64,000 nucleotides of DNA from Planctomycetota bacterium (GCA_016794425.1 JAEUHR010000047.1:62001-126000); one strand, 5' to 3'; counted from the stretch's first letter, positions 24,883-33,877 are shown. Notes: generated by a model from the sequence alone, not told the origin. Translations and numbers: made by a program.

Positions 24883-26261
24883 CGGATCTCGGCGCGATCG
24901 CCCTTGCTGGGCACGCTGACGTCGCGGAAGCCGGCGTTGCGCAGGCGCGACGCGTAGGCATCGGCGGCCTCGTCCTCGCCGTGCACGACGAACACCTGGC
25001 GGCAGCGATCGGCGAGGTGGCGGCTGGCGCCGAGCAGTTCGCGCCAGTCCGCGTGCGCGGACAGACCGGGCATCGACCGCACCTTGCAGCGGACGTCGTA
25101 GCGCTCGCCGAAGATGTTCACGCTGGTGGCGCCGTCGAGCAGTTTGCGACCGAGCGTGCCCTGCGCCTGGTAGCCGACCATCAGCACGCAGTCCTGGCGG
25201 CGGCCGACGCTCTGCGCCAGGTGGTGCAGCACGCGACCGGCTTCGCACATGCCCGACGCGGCGACGATCACGCCGGTGCGCTGTTCGTTCAGTTGTTTGC
25301 TCTCCTCGACGTCGACGACGTAGTGCACGCCGTCGAAGAAGAACGGACTGTGGCCCGACGCTATCAGCGCGCGCGTCTCGGCGTCGAACAGGTCCGGATG
25401 GCGGCTCATGATCCGCGTCGCCTCGCGGCTCATCGGCGAGTCGACGTGGATCGGCAGCGGCGGCAGCAGGCCGTCGCGCATCAGCTGGCCCAGGAACAGC
25501 ACGACCGACTGCGTGCGGCCCACCGCGAACGCCGGCACGATCACGCGGCCGCCGTCGTGCAGTTCCTCGGCGACGATGCGCGCCAGCTCGGCCATCATGT
25601 CGACGCGCGCTTCGTGCTGGCGATCGCCGTAGGTCGACTCGGTGATCAGCACGTCGCACTCGGGCAGCGGCTCCGGATCGCGCAGGATCGGCAGGCTCTT
25701 GCGACCGTGGTCGCCGGTGAACACGATGCGGCGCTGGCGGTGGCCGACGTGCGCGTCGAGCACGACGATCGCGGCGCCGAGGATGTGGCCCGCGTCGAGG
25801 AACTCGACCCGCAGCTCGTCGGTGACCTCGGCGGTGTGGTGGTACGGCACGCTGCGCACGAGCCGCAGCGTGCGTTCGACGTCGTCCTGGTCGTAGAGCG
25901 GTTCGACCTCGTGGCCGCGCTTGCGCAGGTGCCGCGCGTCCTGACTCTGGATGTGCGCGCTGTCGCGCAACATCATGCCGAGCATGTCGGCGGTCGCGTC
26001 GGTGCACCAGATCGGCCCGTCGAAGCCGTCCTTGACCAGCCGCGGCAGGGCGCCGCAATGGTCGATGTGCGCATGCGACAGCACCACGGCGTCGACTTCG
26101 CCGCCGCCGATCGGCAGCCGGCGGTTGGCGGCATCGGCGACGCGGCGCGGCCCCTGGACGAGGCCGCAGTCGAGCAGGATCTGCCTGGCACCCACACGCA
26201 GCAGGTGCTTCGAACCGGTGACGTGGCGCGCGGCACCGAGGAACTGCAGTTCGAGCACCAT
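24879..26261 (-). CDS. Beta-CASP metallo-beta-lactamase-fold ribonuclease (CPSF-like)
   Basis: A 460-residue cytoplasmic protein. The metal-binding motif HAHIDH is at 63-68. Further motifs of the family are TGDHGR, ITESTYGDR (beta-CASP motif A), HVDSPMS (motif B) and LSAHADW (motif C), with a C-terminal RMMBL region after it. This set is typical of bacterial CPSF73-like exo/endoribonucleases of the YSH1 group (COG1236) rather than RNase J. It probably trims or cleaves RNA using two zinc ions. It is coupled to dapF downstream by an ATGA overlap and lies 5 bases past a Bor-like lipoprotein gene. Confidence 0.9.
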   Translation of the reverse strand: MVLELQFLGAARHVTGSKHLLRVGARQILLDCGLVQGPRRVADAANRRLPIGGGEVDAVVLSHAHIDHCGALPRLVKDGFDGPIWCTDATADMLGMMLRDSAHIQSQDARHLRKRGHEVEPLYDQDDVERTLRLVRSVPYHHTAEVTDELRVEFLDAGHILGAAIVVLDAHVGHRQRRIVFTGDHGRKSLPILRDPEPLPECDVLITESTYGDRQHEARVDMMAELARIVAEELHDGGRVIVPAFAVGRTQSVVLFLGQLMRDGLLPPLPIHVDSPMSREATRIMSRHPDLFDAETRALIASGHSPFFFDGVHYVVDVEESKQLNEQRTGVIVAASGMCEAGRVLHHLAQSVGRRQDCVLMVGYQAQGTLGRKLLDGATSVNIFGERYDVRCKVRSMPGLSAHADWRELLGASRHLADRCRQVFVVHGEDEAADAYASRLRNAGFRDVSVPSKGDRAEIR

Positions 26262-26266
26262 GGGGT

Positions 26267-26575
26267 TCAGGTCCGAACCACGACCGTGCGCGAGGTCGCG
26301 GACAGCGGCAGCAGGAACGGCATCAGCAGCAGGTCGACGAAGCCGAACCGGGTCTCGATCGTGTAGCTGGTCAGGCCTTCGGCCATGCGCTGCGGGTCGA
26401 CTTCATTGACCTTGGCGAGACCGAACAGCACGTAGTACTGGCGCGCGGTCTGCACGCCGGTGCCGGTGGCGCCGAGACCGATCGAGTGCTGGTGCGAAGC
26501 GCAGGCGGACGCCGCGACGGCGACGAGGGTCAGCGCGGCGAGCCGGCCGGCGCGCAACGAGGTCGGTGGGTTCAC
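26267..26575 (-). CDS. Small Bor-like lipoprotein
   Basis: A 102-residue protein from a GTG at 26575. The signal peptide ends in the lipobox ASAC (cysteine near residue 24), so the mature part of about 79 residues should be lipid-anchored. The pattern TARQYYVLFGLAKVNEVD followed by hydrophobic segments resembles the Bor/Iss family of small outer-membrane lipoproteins from phage lambda and enterobacteria. That match is by eye and tentative. No Shine-Dalgarno sequence is visible. It precedes the ribonuclease gene by 5 bases and probably shares its transcript. Confidence 0.55.
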   Translation of the reverse strand: MNPPTSLRAGRLAALTLVAVAASACASHQHSIGLGATGTGVQTARQYYVLFGLAKVNEVDPQRMAEGLTSYTIETRFGFVDLLLMPFLLPLSATSRTVVVRT

Positions 26576-26641
26576 GCGGCGTCTTTTACCAGCCCGGTGC
26601 ACGGATCCGGTCGATCTTCGCCGCGCCGCGCACGGCACGGC

Positions 26642-27727
26642 TCACGGCACGCGGCGCGCGTCGTCGGGGACTCCGGGCGCGAACGCATCCGGCGGCGGGT
26701 CGACCGGCGGCGCCGATGCGGCAGCCGCGGCGTCGACCGCCTCGGCGCGTTCGAGCCGTTCGGCCGCGCGGCGGTCGGCGGCCAGTCGGCGGATCAACGC
26801 CAGCACCAGGATCGGCAGCGCCGCGACCAGCGCCAGGCTGAAGCACTGGTTCAGCACGACGCGCCAGACCGCGCCCGAACCGTGCTGCAGGTGGTCGCGC
26901 CAGGCGTCCTCGAGCTGCAGCGTCGAACGCTGTGTGCGGCCGACCAGCGCGCGCTCGAACGAGGTCAGTTCGTCGGTCGCCCGGGCGATCGTCAGCAGCG
27001 TGTCGAGGCCGTACTGGGCCTGCAGCCAGGCGACGTACGAGTAGCTCTGGGCGTAGGCCAGGCGCAGGTCCTCGACCCGGCTCGGGAACGTCTCCCGCAG
27101 CTCGCCGAACGCCGGCAGCCGGCCCAGCGTGGCCCGCAGCACCAGGTCTTCCTCCCTGGCGCCGAGGTAGGTGTCACCGGCGAGCACCTGCGCCAGTCCC
27201 TCGTGGAACCAGCGCGGCATCCGCGCCCCGTGCGGCGCCACGAACTGGTCGAGCAGCTCGTGCACGAGTTCGTGCACGACGACGCCGCGCAGGCTCGCTC
27301 CCGTTCGGCGCATCTCCTCCCAGACCAGGTGGATCTGGTGCCGGCCGAGCAGCGCGAACCCGGGCGAGTCCGGCTGCAGGCTGGCGGCCAGCACGTCCGG
27401 CAGCGCCTCGCGCGAGCCGTGCACGTGCACGAAGAAGCGCTGCAGCGGCAGATCGCGGAACAGCCGGCGCAGGGCCGGCAGCTCTTCGGCCACGACCTGC
27501 GCGACCTCGGCGACCGCTGCCGGCGACGGATCGCCGGTACCGGCCACCACCTTCGCCGGCTCGGCGGTCGCTGCCGCCGGCACCGGCGACGGCGCGGCTG
27601 CCGGTGTCCCGGCGGGGCTGCATGCGGTCCAGAGCAGCAGCGCCGCAGCGGTGGTCCACGCCAAGGCGGTGCGCCGCAGCCGTCGCGACGCGCGCGGATC
27701 CGATCTTGCTGGCAGGAAGTCGGGCAA
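26642..27727 (-). CDS. Peptidase MA-like lipoprotein (gluzincin)
   Basis: A 361-residue protein with a signal peptide ending in the lipobox WTAC (C36), an Ala/Pro-rich linker, and a zinc-metallopeptidase domain with HELVH at 152-156. A second motif, PRWFHEGLAQ at about 171-180, contributes the third ligand (E176), as in peptidase MA-like proteins. A transmembrane helix (about 288-305) and a basic then Pro-rich tail follow. Predicted to cleave peptides outside the cytoplasm. The start is a TTG at 27727; it has no good ribosome site and remains uncertain. It faces the divergent small exported protein across 71 bases. Confidence 0.75.
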   Translation of the reverse strand: MPDFLPARSDPRASRRLRRTALAWTTAAALLLWTACSPAGTPAAAPSPVPAAATAEPAKVVAGTGDPSPAAVAEVAQVVAEELPALRRLFRDLPLQRFFVHVHGSREALPDVLAASLQPDSPGFALLGRHQIHLVWEEMRRTGASLRGVVVHELVHELLDQFVAPHGARMPRWFHEGLAQVLAGDTYLGAREEDLVLRATLGRLPAFGELRETFPSRVEDLRLAYAQSYSYVAWLQAQYGLDTLLTIARATDELTSFERALVGRTQRSTLQLEDAWRDHLQHGSGAVWRVVLNQCFSLALVAALPILVLALIRRLAADRRAAERLERAEAVDAAAAASAPPVDPPPDAFAPGVPDDARRVP

Positions 27728-27798
27728 GGCGGCGTCATAGTCTGACCCCTGCGGGTCGGGAAGTGCCCGAGTCGCATCCCATTGCCGCCGAGAACCCC

Positions 27799-28152
27799 AT
27801 GAAGGCCTGGAAGCTGCTGTTCGCCGTTCCGTTCGTCGTCGCCGCGCTGGCGATGGTGCCGCAAGGCCAAGACAAGCCCGGTGAGGACTTCGCCGTGATC
27901 GCGACGCTGTCCGAACTGCACTACACGACGCCGGACGGCCAGACCAAGGTGGTCGGGTCGCGCGAGCTGGTCGAGATCCGGGTGCTGACCGACCACACGC
28001 CCGGGATCCGGCTCGAGCTGGTCTACGACAACGGCGACTACTCGATGGTCGACGCGCAGTCGTTCCACCTGCTGCGCAACGCCGGCAGCACGCGCGAGGT
28101 CAAGCTGATCCGCGGCCACATGGCGCAGATGCGCTTCCCGAAGCTGCCCTGA
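27799..28152 (+). CDS. Small exported protein of unknown function
   Basis: A 117-residue protein with a signal peptide (about 1-20) and a compact beta-rich mature part. It includes ELHYTTPDGQTKVVGSREL and RLELVYDNGDYSMVD, ending in MRFPKLP. I recognise no family. The ATG at 27799 has only a weak purine stretch upstream. The gene lies alone between a divergent peptidase gene and a downstream gene on the same strand 117 bases away. The coding call rests on codon pattern, signal peptide and start position. Confidence 0.65.
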   Translation: MKAWKLLFAVPFVVAALAMVPQGQDKPGEDFAVIATLSELHYTTPDGQTKVVGSRELVEIRVLTDHTPGIRLELVYDNGDYSMVDAQSFHLLRNAGSTREVKLIRGHMAQMRFPKLP

Positions 28153-28269
28153 CCGGGCAACGCCGGTGCCATCGGCGGGCTGACTCGACCCGAGACAGTC
28201 GCTCAATCGGACCCGCCGCAACTGTCGAAGAAGCGAGCGATGCGGTCCCCTTGCGGCCGCTTCGTGTCC

Positions 28270-29226
28270 ATGACTTCGTCGACCGCAACGCTGCTCCGCC
28301 AGTTGCTGACGCGCGCCGATCTCGCGCAGATCACCGGCGACGCAGCGCAGATCGACACCTGGCTGCACGACGGCGCCCTGGCGCGCGTCGGCGAAGTGCC
28401 CGGTGACGGCGGCGCCGAGCCGGTGTTCACGGTGACCGACACGAAGCTGCGCGCCGAGCTGGCGCAGAAGCTCGCCGCGTCCGGCAAGGACGACGTCGCG
28501 CTCTCGGTCGAACAGCTGCACGACGTGCTCGCGCGCGAAGTCGCCGCGACGGCGACCGAGTCCGATCCGTCGCGCCAGCTGGCGATGGCGGTCGCTGCGT
28601 TGGGAGCCGACTTCGACGTCGTGCTCGACCTCGCCGATGCACCGACGCCGCTCGATGCAGCTCCCGCAGCGGCGCCGACGCCCGCCGCAGGACCGATGTC
28701 GGAGGACGAGGCCGTCGTCGAGGCCCTGATCGCGCCGGTGCCGACGAGCGCCAGGAGCCGGCCGAAGACCGACACCGAGTGGTTCGACGTCAGTGAACTC
28801 GAAGCCGCGATGGGCGATCTGCTGCCGATGACCGCAAGCGTCGCGGCCGAAGCACCCGCGAGCGCGTTCGAAGTCACGCCGGCGTCGCCACCCCACGCGA
28901 ACGTGACCGAGGATCTCTACGCGCTGACGGAGATGGTGCACGGCCACGGCCAACGGCTCGAGGCCCTCGAGGCCGCGATCGCGGACCTCACGCGGATGCA
29001 GCCGCCCGAGGCGGCGCCGGCCGAACTGCCGGCCGAAGATGCAGCGGACGCGACCACGAGCGAACCGCGGCACACCGACCAACGGCGCACCGCCGGCCTC
29101 GTGTTCGCCTGCGCGCTGTCGGGGTGGTCGCTGCTGCTCTGGTTCGGCACCGGCTCGGCGACGCTCGCGCTGGCTTCGCTGTGCGCGGCCGCCGCGATCG
29201 TCGGCGCCGCGTTGCGCACCCGCTGA
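28270..29226 (+). CDS. Putative helix-turn-helix protein with two C-terminal membrane helices
   Basis: A 318-residue protein. The first 60 residues contain ADLAQITGDAAQIDTWLHDG, which looks like the helix-turn-helix of MerR or excisionase-type DNA-binding domains. A long Ala/Pro/Glu-rich middle has no clear fold. A helical stretch near 225-250 (LTEMVHGHGQRLEALEAAI) is followed by two closely spaced transmembrane helices (about 273-314). It could be a membrane-attached regulator, but this is inference. An ATG at 28240 would add ten residues. The stop lies inside TGATCA, where the convergent PIG-L gene's stop also begins. Confidence 0.6.
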   Translation: MTSSTATLLRQLLTRADLAQITGDAAQIDTWLHDGALARVGEVPGDGGAEPVFTVTDTKLRAELAQKLAASGKDDVALSVEQLHDVLAREVAATATESDPSRQLAMAVAALGADFDVVLDLADAPTPLDAAPAAAPTPAAGPMSEDEAVVEALIAPVPTSARSRPKTDTEWFDVSELEAAMGDLLPMTASVAAEAPASAFEVTPASPPHANVTEDLYALTEMVHGHGQRLEALEAAIADLTRMQPPEAAPAELPAEDAADATTSEPRHTDQRRTAGLVFACALSGWSLLLWFGTGSATLALASLCAAAAIVGAALRTR

Positions 29227-31635
29227 TCAGACGCCGGGCACCGGCGTCAGCAGGTTCGCCAGGATCCGCACGGCGCCCGGATGCAGCTTCTTCAGCTGCC
29301 GCCACAACGCCAGCGCGCAGTAGACGTACTCGCCGTCGCCGACACGGGCGTGCAGCAGCGCGCCGCGTTCGGGCGGCTGGCCGGGATCGTGGATCTCGAG
29401 CACCTGGTCGTAGACCGGCGCCTGGCTCGACGGCAGATAGAGCGCGCGCTCCTGCTCCCAGCCGTCCCAGTCGCCGGGCTCGATCCGGTTCGGGGTCGTC
29501 AACAGCACGTGCTCGGGTCGCAACACCTTCACCGGTGCGTCGGCGCGCGTCACCCGCGCGCGGCCGATCTGGAACGGCGCGAACGGCGCGCCCAGGAAAC
29601 CCTCGCCGGGCGGGTGGAACTCGGTGTCCTTCTGCAGGAAGACCACCAGCCGTTTGCCCTTGCGCGCCGCGAACTCGAGCAGCCGGCGAAAGCCACGGCG
29701 CGCACCGGGTCGGTCGCGCAGTGCGCGCACGTCGACGACGATCGTGTCGAACGACTGCAGATCGGCGACCGCGAGATCCGCATCGGTGAGATCGGACCAG
29801 GCGAGGCCGAGGCCACCCGCGCCGAGGATGCCAGGCAGCGTGTCGTCGCGGCTGCGCAGCAGACCGATGCGCAAGTGCGGCGGCACCTGCACGTCGATCT
29901 TGTGCACCGGCAGCGCGATGCGCGTGCCGCCGAGCGCGATCCGGAACACGTCGACGCCGGGCTTGCGATCGCGGGCACCGGTGACGACGAAGCCGAACAC
30001 GTCGCTCGCGACGCCGTCGAGCTGGACCCGCCGTCGATCCGCGTCGATCGCGTAACCGGCCGGGGCCCGGACCTCGAGTTCGCTGTCGACCGGGAACCGC
30101 GTGTGCCGCGTCACTGCGACGCTGAACTGCGGGTCGCGGCGCGACGTCGGCAGCAGCAGCATGCGCGGCACGACGGCCAAGGCGACCGGTGCGCGTTCCT
30201 CGACCGGCAGCGTCAGCGGCAACGGCACCTCGACACCGGCCACGGTCACGAAGCAGCGCACGCGCACTGGCGGTTCGAACCGCTCGGCGTGGAAGCGGCG
30301 GGCCATCGGGTCCGGGTCCGCATCGGTGCGCAGCGGGATCCGCACGGTCAGTTCGGCGCGCGCACCGTTGGCGTAGCCGTCGCTGCCGACGGCTTCCGCG
30401 ATCGGCTCGAGGTTGGCGACGACACCACCGAGGCCGGCAACGCGCAGCGGCACGCGTTGTTCGGGCGGGGCGTGCACGAGCACCGTCGTCGTGAAGTCCT
30501 CGCCGGCCACCAGCACCGCTCCGGGCGGCACCTCCAGCTCGAGCTGGACACCGGCGAGCAGCATCACGAGCCGTTCCAGGGCTTCGATGCGGCGGGCGAG
30601 GCGCGCTGCGACCGGCGCGCCCGGCGAGGACGGGTCGGCGCCGGTCGCCGCGAGGCGGCGCAGTTCGACCAACGCCTGCAGTGCCGCTTCGAGCGGCGCT
30701 TCGTCGCGCGCGACACGCCGCGGCAGCTCGGTCGCGAGCATCTGTTCGAGCTGTGCGGCGCGCGTCGCTTCCGCCGGCCAGAGGTCGGCATCGAACACCG
30801 ATCGCAGGCCGAAACCGGCCGGCTCGTGGCGCGAGACCCGGCTCGGCAACCGCGGTTCGAGGCGCAGCTCGCCGTCGAACACCGCGTCGATCGCGGCCGG
30901 CAAGCCGGGACTGCGGTGTGCCTCGACCAGCACGTCGTAGGCCAGGCGTCGATAGCTCCTGCCGCGGATCGGATCGAGCCGCGCAACATCGATGTGCATC
31001 GTCTCGGCCGTCGTCGTGCTGCCGGCACCGAACAACAGGGCGCCGATCTCGTGCGGCGGATCGGCGGTCACGAACGTCGGGTCGGCGGCGAGCGCGACGG
31101 CCTCGGGCAGCAGTTCGACCAGCGCGAGGTCGTGGCCGTGCGACTCCTCGGCGTGGTGCGTCGTCACGATGGAGTCCGGACGGATCGTGCGCACGAGCCG
31201 TGCCAGGTCGCGCAGGGTGGCGTCGCGCCCCCATTCGGCGAACGTCTCCGCGGCGGAGCGCCGGAAGCCGGCATCGGGGCGGTCCAGATACCAGACCTCG
31301 CCGTCGAAGCGCGCGCAGCCGGCTTCGGTCTCCAGCGTGCGGATCCGTTCCAGCGCGTCCCCGGTCTCGGGACCACTCGGGTTCTGGCCACCACCACCGC
31401 GCGTCGCCAGCAGCACGGCGATCCGCACCCCGTGGCGGTAGCGCAGCCAGATCGCCGGCAGCACGTAGCGATCGTCCGGGTGCGACGCGACCAGCAGCAC
31501 CAGCGCATCGCTGCCGATGTCGCGCACTGCCTGTTCGCGCGCCACCAGTCCTGCCGGGCTGTGACCGACGGTGTCGTGCCACTGCTGCGCCGACAGCAAC
31601 GCAGCCAGACCGAGCGTCACCGAAAACGCGCGCAT
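29227..31635 (-). CDS. PIG-L (LmbE-like) deacetylase with large C-terminal extension
   Basis: An 802-residue exported protein with a signal peptide (1-16). The PIG-L/LmbE zinc-hydrolase domain occupies about residues 40-290. It carries the metal motif SHPDDR and a THHAEESHGHDLA segment supplying further ligands. Family members remove acetyl groups from N-acetylglucosamine-type sugars. About 500 further residues follow: Ig-like beta regions (about 370-590) and an amidotransferase-like Rossmann fold (about 600-790). The closest design is seen in secreted planctomycete and acidobacterial proteins with unknown substrates. The metallophosphoesterase gene lies 13 bases upstream, so the two are probably cotranscribed. 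Confidence 0.85.
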   Translation of the reverse strand: MRAFSVTLGLAALLSAQQWHDTVGHSPAGLVAREQAVRDIGSDALVLLVASHPDDRYVLPAIWLRYRHGVRIAVLLATRGGGGQNPSGPETGDALERIRTLETEAGCARFDGEVWYLDRPDAGFRRSAAETFAEWGRDATLRDLARLVRTIRPDSIVTTHHAEESHGHDLALVELLPEAVALAADPTFVTADPPHEIGALLFGAGSTTTAETMHIDVARLDPIRGRSYRRLAYDVLVEAHRSPGLPAAIDAVFDGELRLEPRLPSRVSRHEPAGFGLRSVFDADLWPAEATRAAQLEQMLATELPRRVARDEAPLEAALQALVELRRLAATGADPSSPGAPVAARLARRIEALERLVMLLAGVQLELEVPPGAVLVAGEDFTTTVLVHAPPEQRVPLRVAGLGGVVANLEPIAEAVGSDGYANGARAELTVRIPLRTDADPDPMARRFHAERFEPPVRVRCFVTVAGVEVPLPLTLPVEERAPVALAVVPRMLLLPTSRRDPQFSVAVTRHTRFPVDSELEVRAPAGYAIDADRRRVQLDGVASDVFGFVVTGARDRKPGVDVFRIALGGTRIALPVHKIDVQVPPHLRIGLLRSRDDTLPGILGAGGLGLAWSDLTDADLAVADLQSFDTIVVDVRALRDRPGARRGFRRLLEFAARKGKRLVVFLQKDTEFHPPGEGFLGAPFAPFQIGRARVTRADAPVKVLRPEHVLLTTPNRIEPGDWDGWEQERALYLPSSQAPVYDQVLEIHDPGQPPERGALLHARVGDGEYVYCALALWRQLKKLHPGAVRILANLLTPVPGV

Positions 31636-31648
31636 GCGCGGCAGCCTA

Positions 31649-32389
31649 TCAGACGCCGAGGGCGAGGCGGTTCGCCAGCACTTCGGGCAGGCCGGCGTCG
31701 CGGATCTTCCGCTGCACGCCGGCGATGTCGTAGTGCACGCGGCGGATCGCGGCGATCTGCTGCTCGGTGTCGACGAGGCCGTAGGCCGCGCGGGGATCCT
31801 CGTCGCGCGGCTGACCGACGCTGCCGACGTTCATCAAGATGCGGTCGAACCCGCGGTAGGAGATCTCTGCCTCCGAGTGCGGTACGACGTGGATGTCCTC
31901 GGGCGTCGCATCGTGGCGCAGGTAGATCGCCGGCACGTGGGAATGACCGACGAAACACAGCTGCGTGTCCTGGTGCTCGAGCGAATCGAGTGCTTCGACC
32001 GCGCTGATCACGTAGCCGAACTGCTCCGGCAGGTGCATCGTGCCGTGCACGACGGTGAACGGCGGCCGCCGCACGACCAACTCGAGCCCGCTGAGGAACT
32101 GCATGTCGCTGGGACGCAGCCGCGGCTTGGTCCACTCGATCGCCGCGCGCGCGAAGTTGTTGAAGTAGGACGTATCGAGGCGGTCGAGCACTGCGGCGTC
32201 GTGGTTGCCGAGGCAGGTGATGCAGCCGAGCTCCCGCACCAGGTCGATGCAGAGCGACGGCTCCGGGCCGTAGCCGACGATGTCCCCGACCTGGATCCAC
32301 GTGTCGACGCCGTCACTGCGCATCGCTGCGACGACGGCTTGCAGCGCCTCGGCGTTGGCGTGGATGTCTCCGAGGATGCCGATTCTCAT
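31649..32389 (-). CDS. Calcineurin-like metallophosphoesterase
   Basis: A 246-residue cytoplasmic enzyme. The metal-site motifs appear in order: GDIHAN (about 7-12), GDIVGYG (about 38), GNHDAAV (about 62), VVHGTMH and GHSHVP. This matches the YfcE/MJ0936 group of metal-dependent phosphodiesterases. Substrate cannot be told from sequence. The ATG at 32389 is preceded by AGGAG seven bases upstream and overlaps the stop of the membrane-protein gene upstream (ATGA). Confidence 0.92.
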   Translation of the reverse strand: MRIGILGDIHANAEALQAVVAAMRSDGVDTWIQVGDIVGYGPEPSLCIDLVRELGCITCLGNHDAAVLDRLDTSYFNNFARAAIEWTKPRLRPSDMQFLSGLELVVRRPPFTVVHGTMHLPEQFGYVISAVEALDSLEHQDTQLCFVGHSHVPAIYLRHDATPEDIHVVPHSEAEISYRGFDRILMNVGSVGQPRDEDPRAAYGLVDTEQQIAAIRRVHYDIAGVQRKIRDAGLPEVLANRLALGV

Positions 32390-32991
32390 GCGGTTCTCCT
32401 GGCGTCCCGATCCACCACCGTTGTCGGCCGACGCAAAGCCATCGCAAACAGCACGCTGGCGCCCAGCGACAGCCCAGTTGTGGCAGTCAACGCCGTCTCG
32501 GAACTCGGTGCAAGCCACAACCTCGGCCAGACGGCGGCAACCTGCGCACCCAATGCTAACATAAATAGTTTGTTGACAATAGTTTGTGTCGATAACGAGA
32601 CGGCCGCAGCCAGCCCAGACAGCAGCAACAGGAGATGGAGGGTCCGCAACCAGCCAGGCGCCGCCCCGGCCGACGCCGAGAATCCCAAGCACACGGCTAG
32701 AACCCCGGTCGCGACCACGACCAGGAACGTCAGCGCCAGGTTGCTTCCGAGCCGGACGCCGGGACGCGAGGGAATGCGCGCGGGCGGCACGAGCACCAGC
32801 AGGCACCAGACGATCCCCGCAGCAACGAACGTCGCTGCCTCCCGCAGTTGGGCACCCCCCGATCGAAGCACCGGCGGATCCACCGCGAAGGCATAGACCG
32901 CAACGGCAATCAGCAAGCACCACGGGAGCAGACCGGCACTGCGCAACCGCGCCTTCGTGGTCAGCCATGCCTGCCGCACAGAGGGTTCCAT
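32386..32991 (-). CDS. Six-helix membrane protein of unknown function
   Basis: About 201 residues with six predicted transmembrane helices (about 20-38, 52-72, 85-105, 115-135, 140-158 and 170-190) and a basic tail. I recognise no family. The ATG at 32991 is preceded by GGAAG with a six-base gap; in-frame starts at 33033 (ATG) and 33069 (GTG) would lengthen it. Codon use is unusual for this window: an AT-rich stretch at about 32555-32590 encodes the fifth helix and uses rare codons such as TTA and ATA. It is coupled to the metallophosphoesterase gene by an ATGA overlap. Confidence 0.7.
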   Translation of the reverse strand: MEPSVRQAWLTTKARLRSAGLLPWCLLIAVAVYAFAVDPPVLRSGGAQLREAATFVAAGIVWCLLVLVPPARIPSRPGVRLGSNLALTFLVVVATGVLAVCLGFSASAGAAPGWLRTLHLLLLLSGLAAAVSLSTQTIVNKLFMLALGAQVAAVWPRLWLAPSSETALTATTGLSLGASVLFAMALRRPTTVVDRDARRTA

Positions 32992-33151
32992 ACCTAGCTT
33001 CCCAGCTACCAGAAACGGCTGCGTGCTTTCCATCGGCGAAGCAGATTTCCAGCGGAGTTCCAGTCGCACGCAAACCGCAGTCTCGCTATAGCTGCGACTT
33101 CGACCCCGGGCGGGGATCGAACTGGCTCAGGCGCTCAATCTGGGGGGCCGC

Positions 33152-33877
33152 GTGCACTCCATCGTCCTCGCGAATCAGAAGGGTGGCGTCGGCAAGACGA
33201 CTACCGCGATCCACCTCGCGCACGGATGCGCTCTGGCTGGTCAGAGGGTCGCACTGCTAGATCTGGACCCGCAAGGGAATGCGACGGTGGCCCTGCAGGG
33301 TATGTCGGCCCCGGCAGCGGAGCCGCTGTTCGATCTGCTGCAGCCTGTCACCGACCGCCTGTGGTTGCTGCCTTCCGTGGGCAACGTCGCGACCCCGACG
33401 GACGCGAGCCTCGATGTCGACCGCCTGAAAGCCCTGGTTGAGCAGCTGGCCGCGGTGGTGGACCTGCTGGTGATCGACTGCCCACCGCGGATGGACGCAT
33501 GGGGCTGGGCGGGCGTGCAGCTGAGCGACGAGGTCGTGGTCCCCGTGCAACCCGAGTTCTTCTCGATGCACGGCCTCTCCCAGATGCTCAGCTCCTTGGC
33601 CGCAGCGTCCACAGCGTTCCCCGGCAAGGCTCGCCTCCGCGGCGTCCTGCCGGTCATGGTCGACTCAAGGGAACCGGTCGCGCTGGAGGTCCTCGAGGAT
33701 CTCCGCCGGAATCTGGGTTCCAAACTGCTAGATTCTGTGATCTTCCGGGATCCGGCCTTGGTTGAGGCCGCGAGCCATGGCAAGTCTGTCTTTGTTCACT
33801 CACCTTGGTCCAAGGGCGCCCTCTGCTACGCGGAGCTGACTTGGGAGCTGATGCATGGTCGATCGTCGATTGGGTAG
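33152..33877 (+). CDS. parA: Chromosome-partitioning ATPase ParA
   Basis: A 241-residue ATPase (Soj/ParA) that segregates chromosome origins by binding DNA and responding to ParB. The deviant Walker A motif KGGVGKTTTAIHLA sits at the N-terminus, DLDPQGNAT follows, and VIDCPPRMD marks Walker B. The GTG start at 33152 leaves almost no N-terminal extension, as usual for chromosomal ParA. Its 3' end overlaps parB by 23 bases, so the two are translationally linked. Confidence 0.95.
   Translation: MHSIVLANQKGGVGKTTTAIHLAHGCALAGQRVALLDLDPQGNATVALQGMSAPAAEPLFDLLQPVTDRLWLLPSVGNVATPTDASLDVDRLKALVEQLAAVVDLLVIDCPPRMDAWGWAGVQLSDEVVVPVQPEFFSMHGLSQMLSSLAAASTAFPGKARLRGVLPVMVDSREPVALEVLEDLRRNLGSKLLDSVIFRDPALVEAASHGKSVFVHSPWSKGALCYAELTWELMHGRSSIG

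Noticed and set aside
19375..24957. A very long open frame on the plus strand (about 1860 codons)
   Set aside because: It runs out of frame through the HEAT gene and antisense to the M48, lemA and dapF genes. High GC removes stop codons in such frames; its sequence is Arg/Ala/Gln-rich with no recognisable domain.
33100..33130. A tRNA-like segment with GATCGAAC upstream of parA
   Set aside because: The T-arm stem does not pair and no acceptor or anticodon stem can be built around it on either strand.
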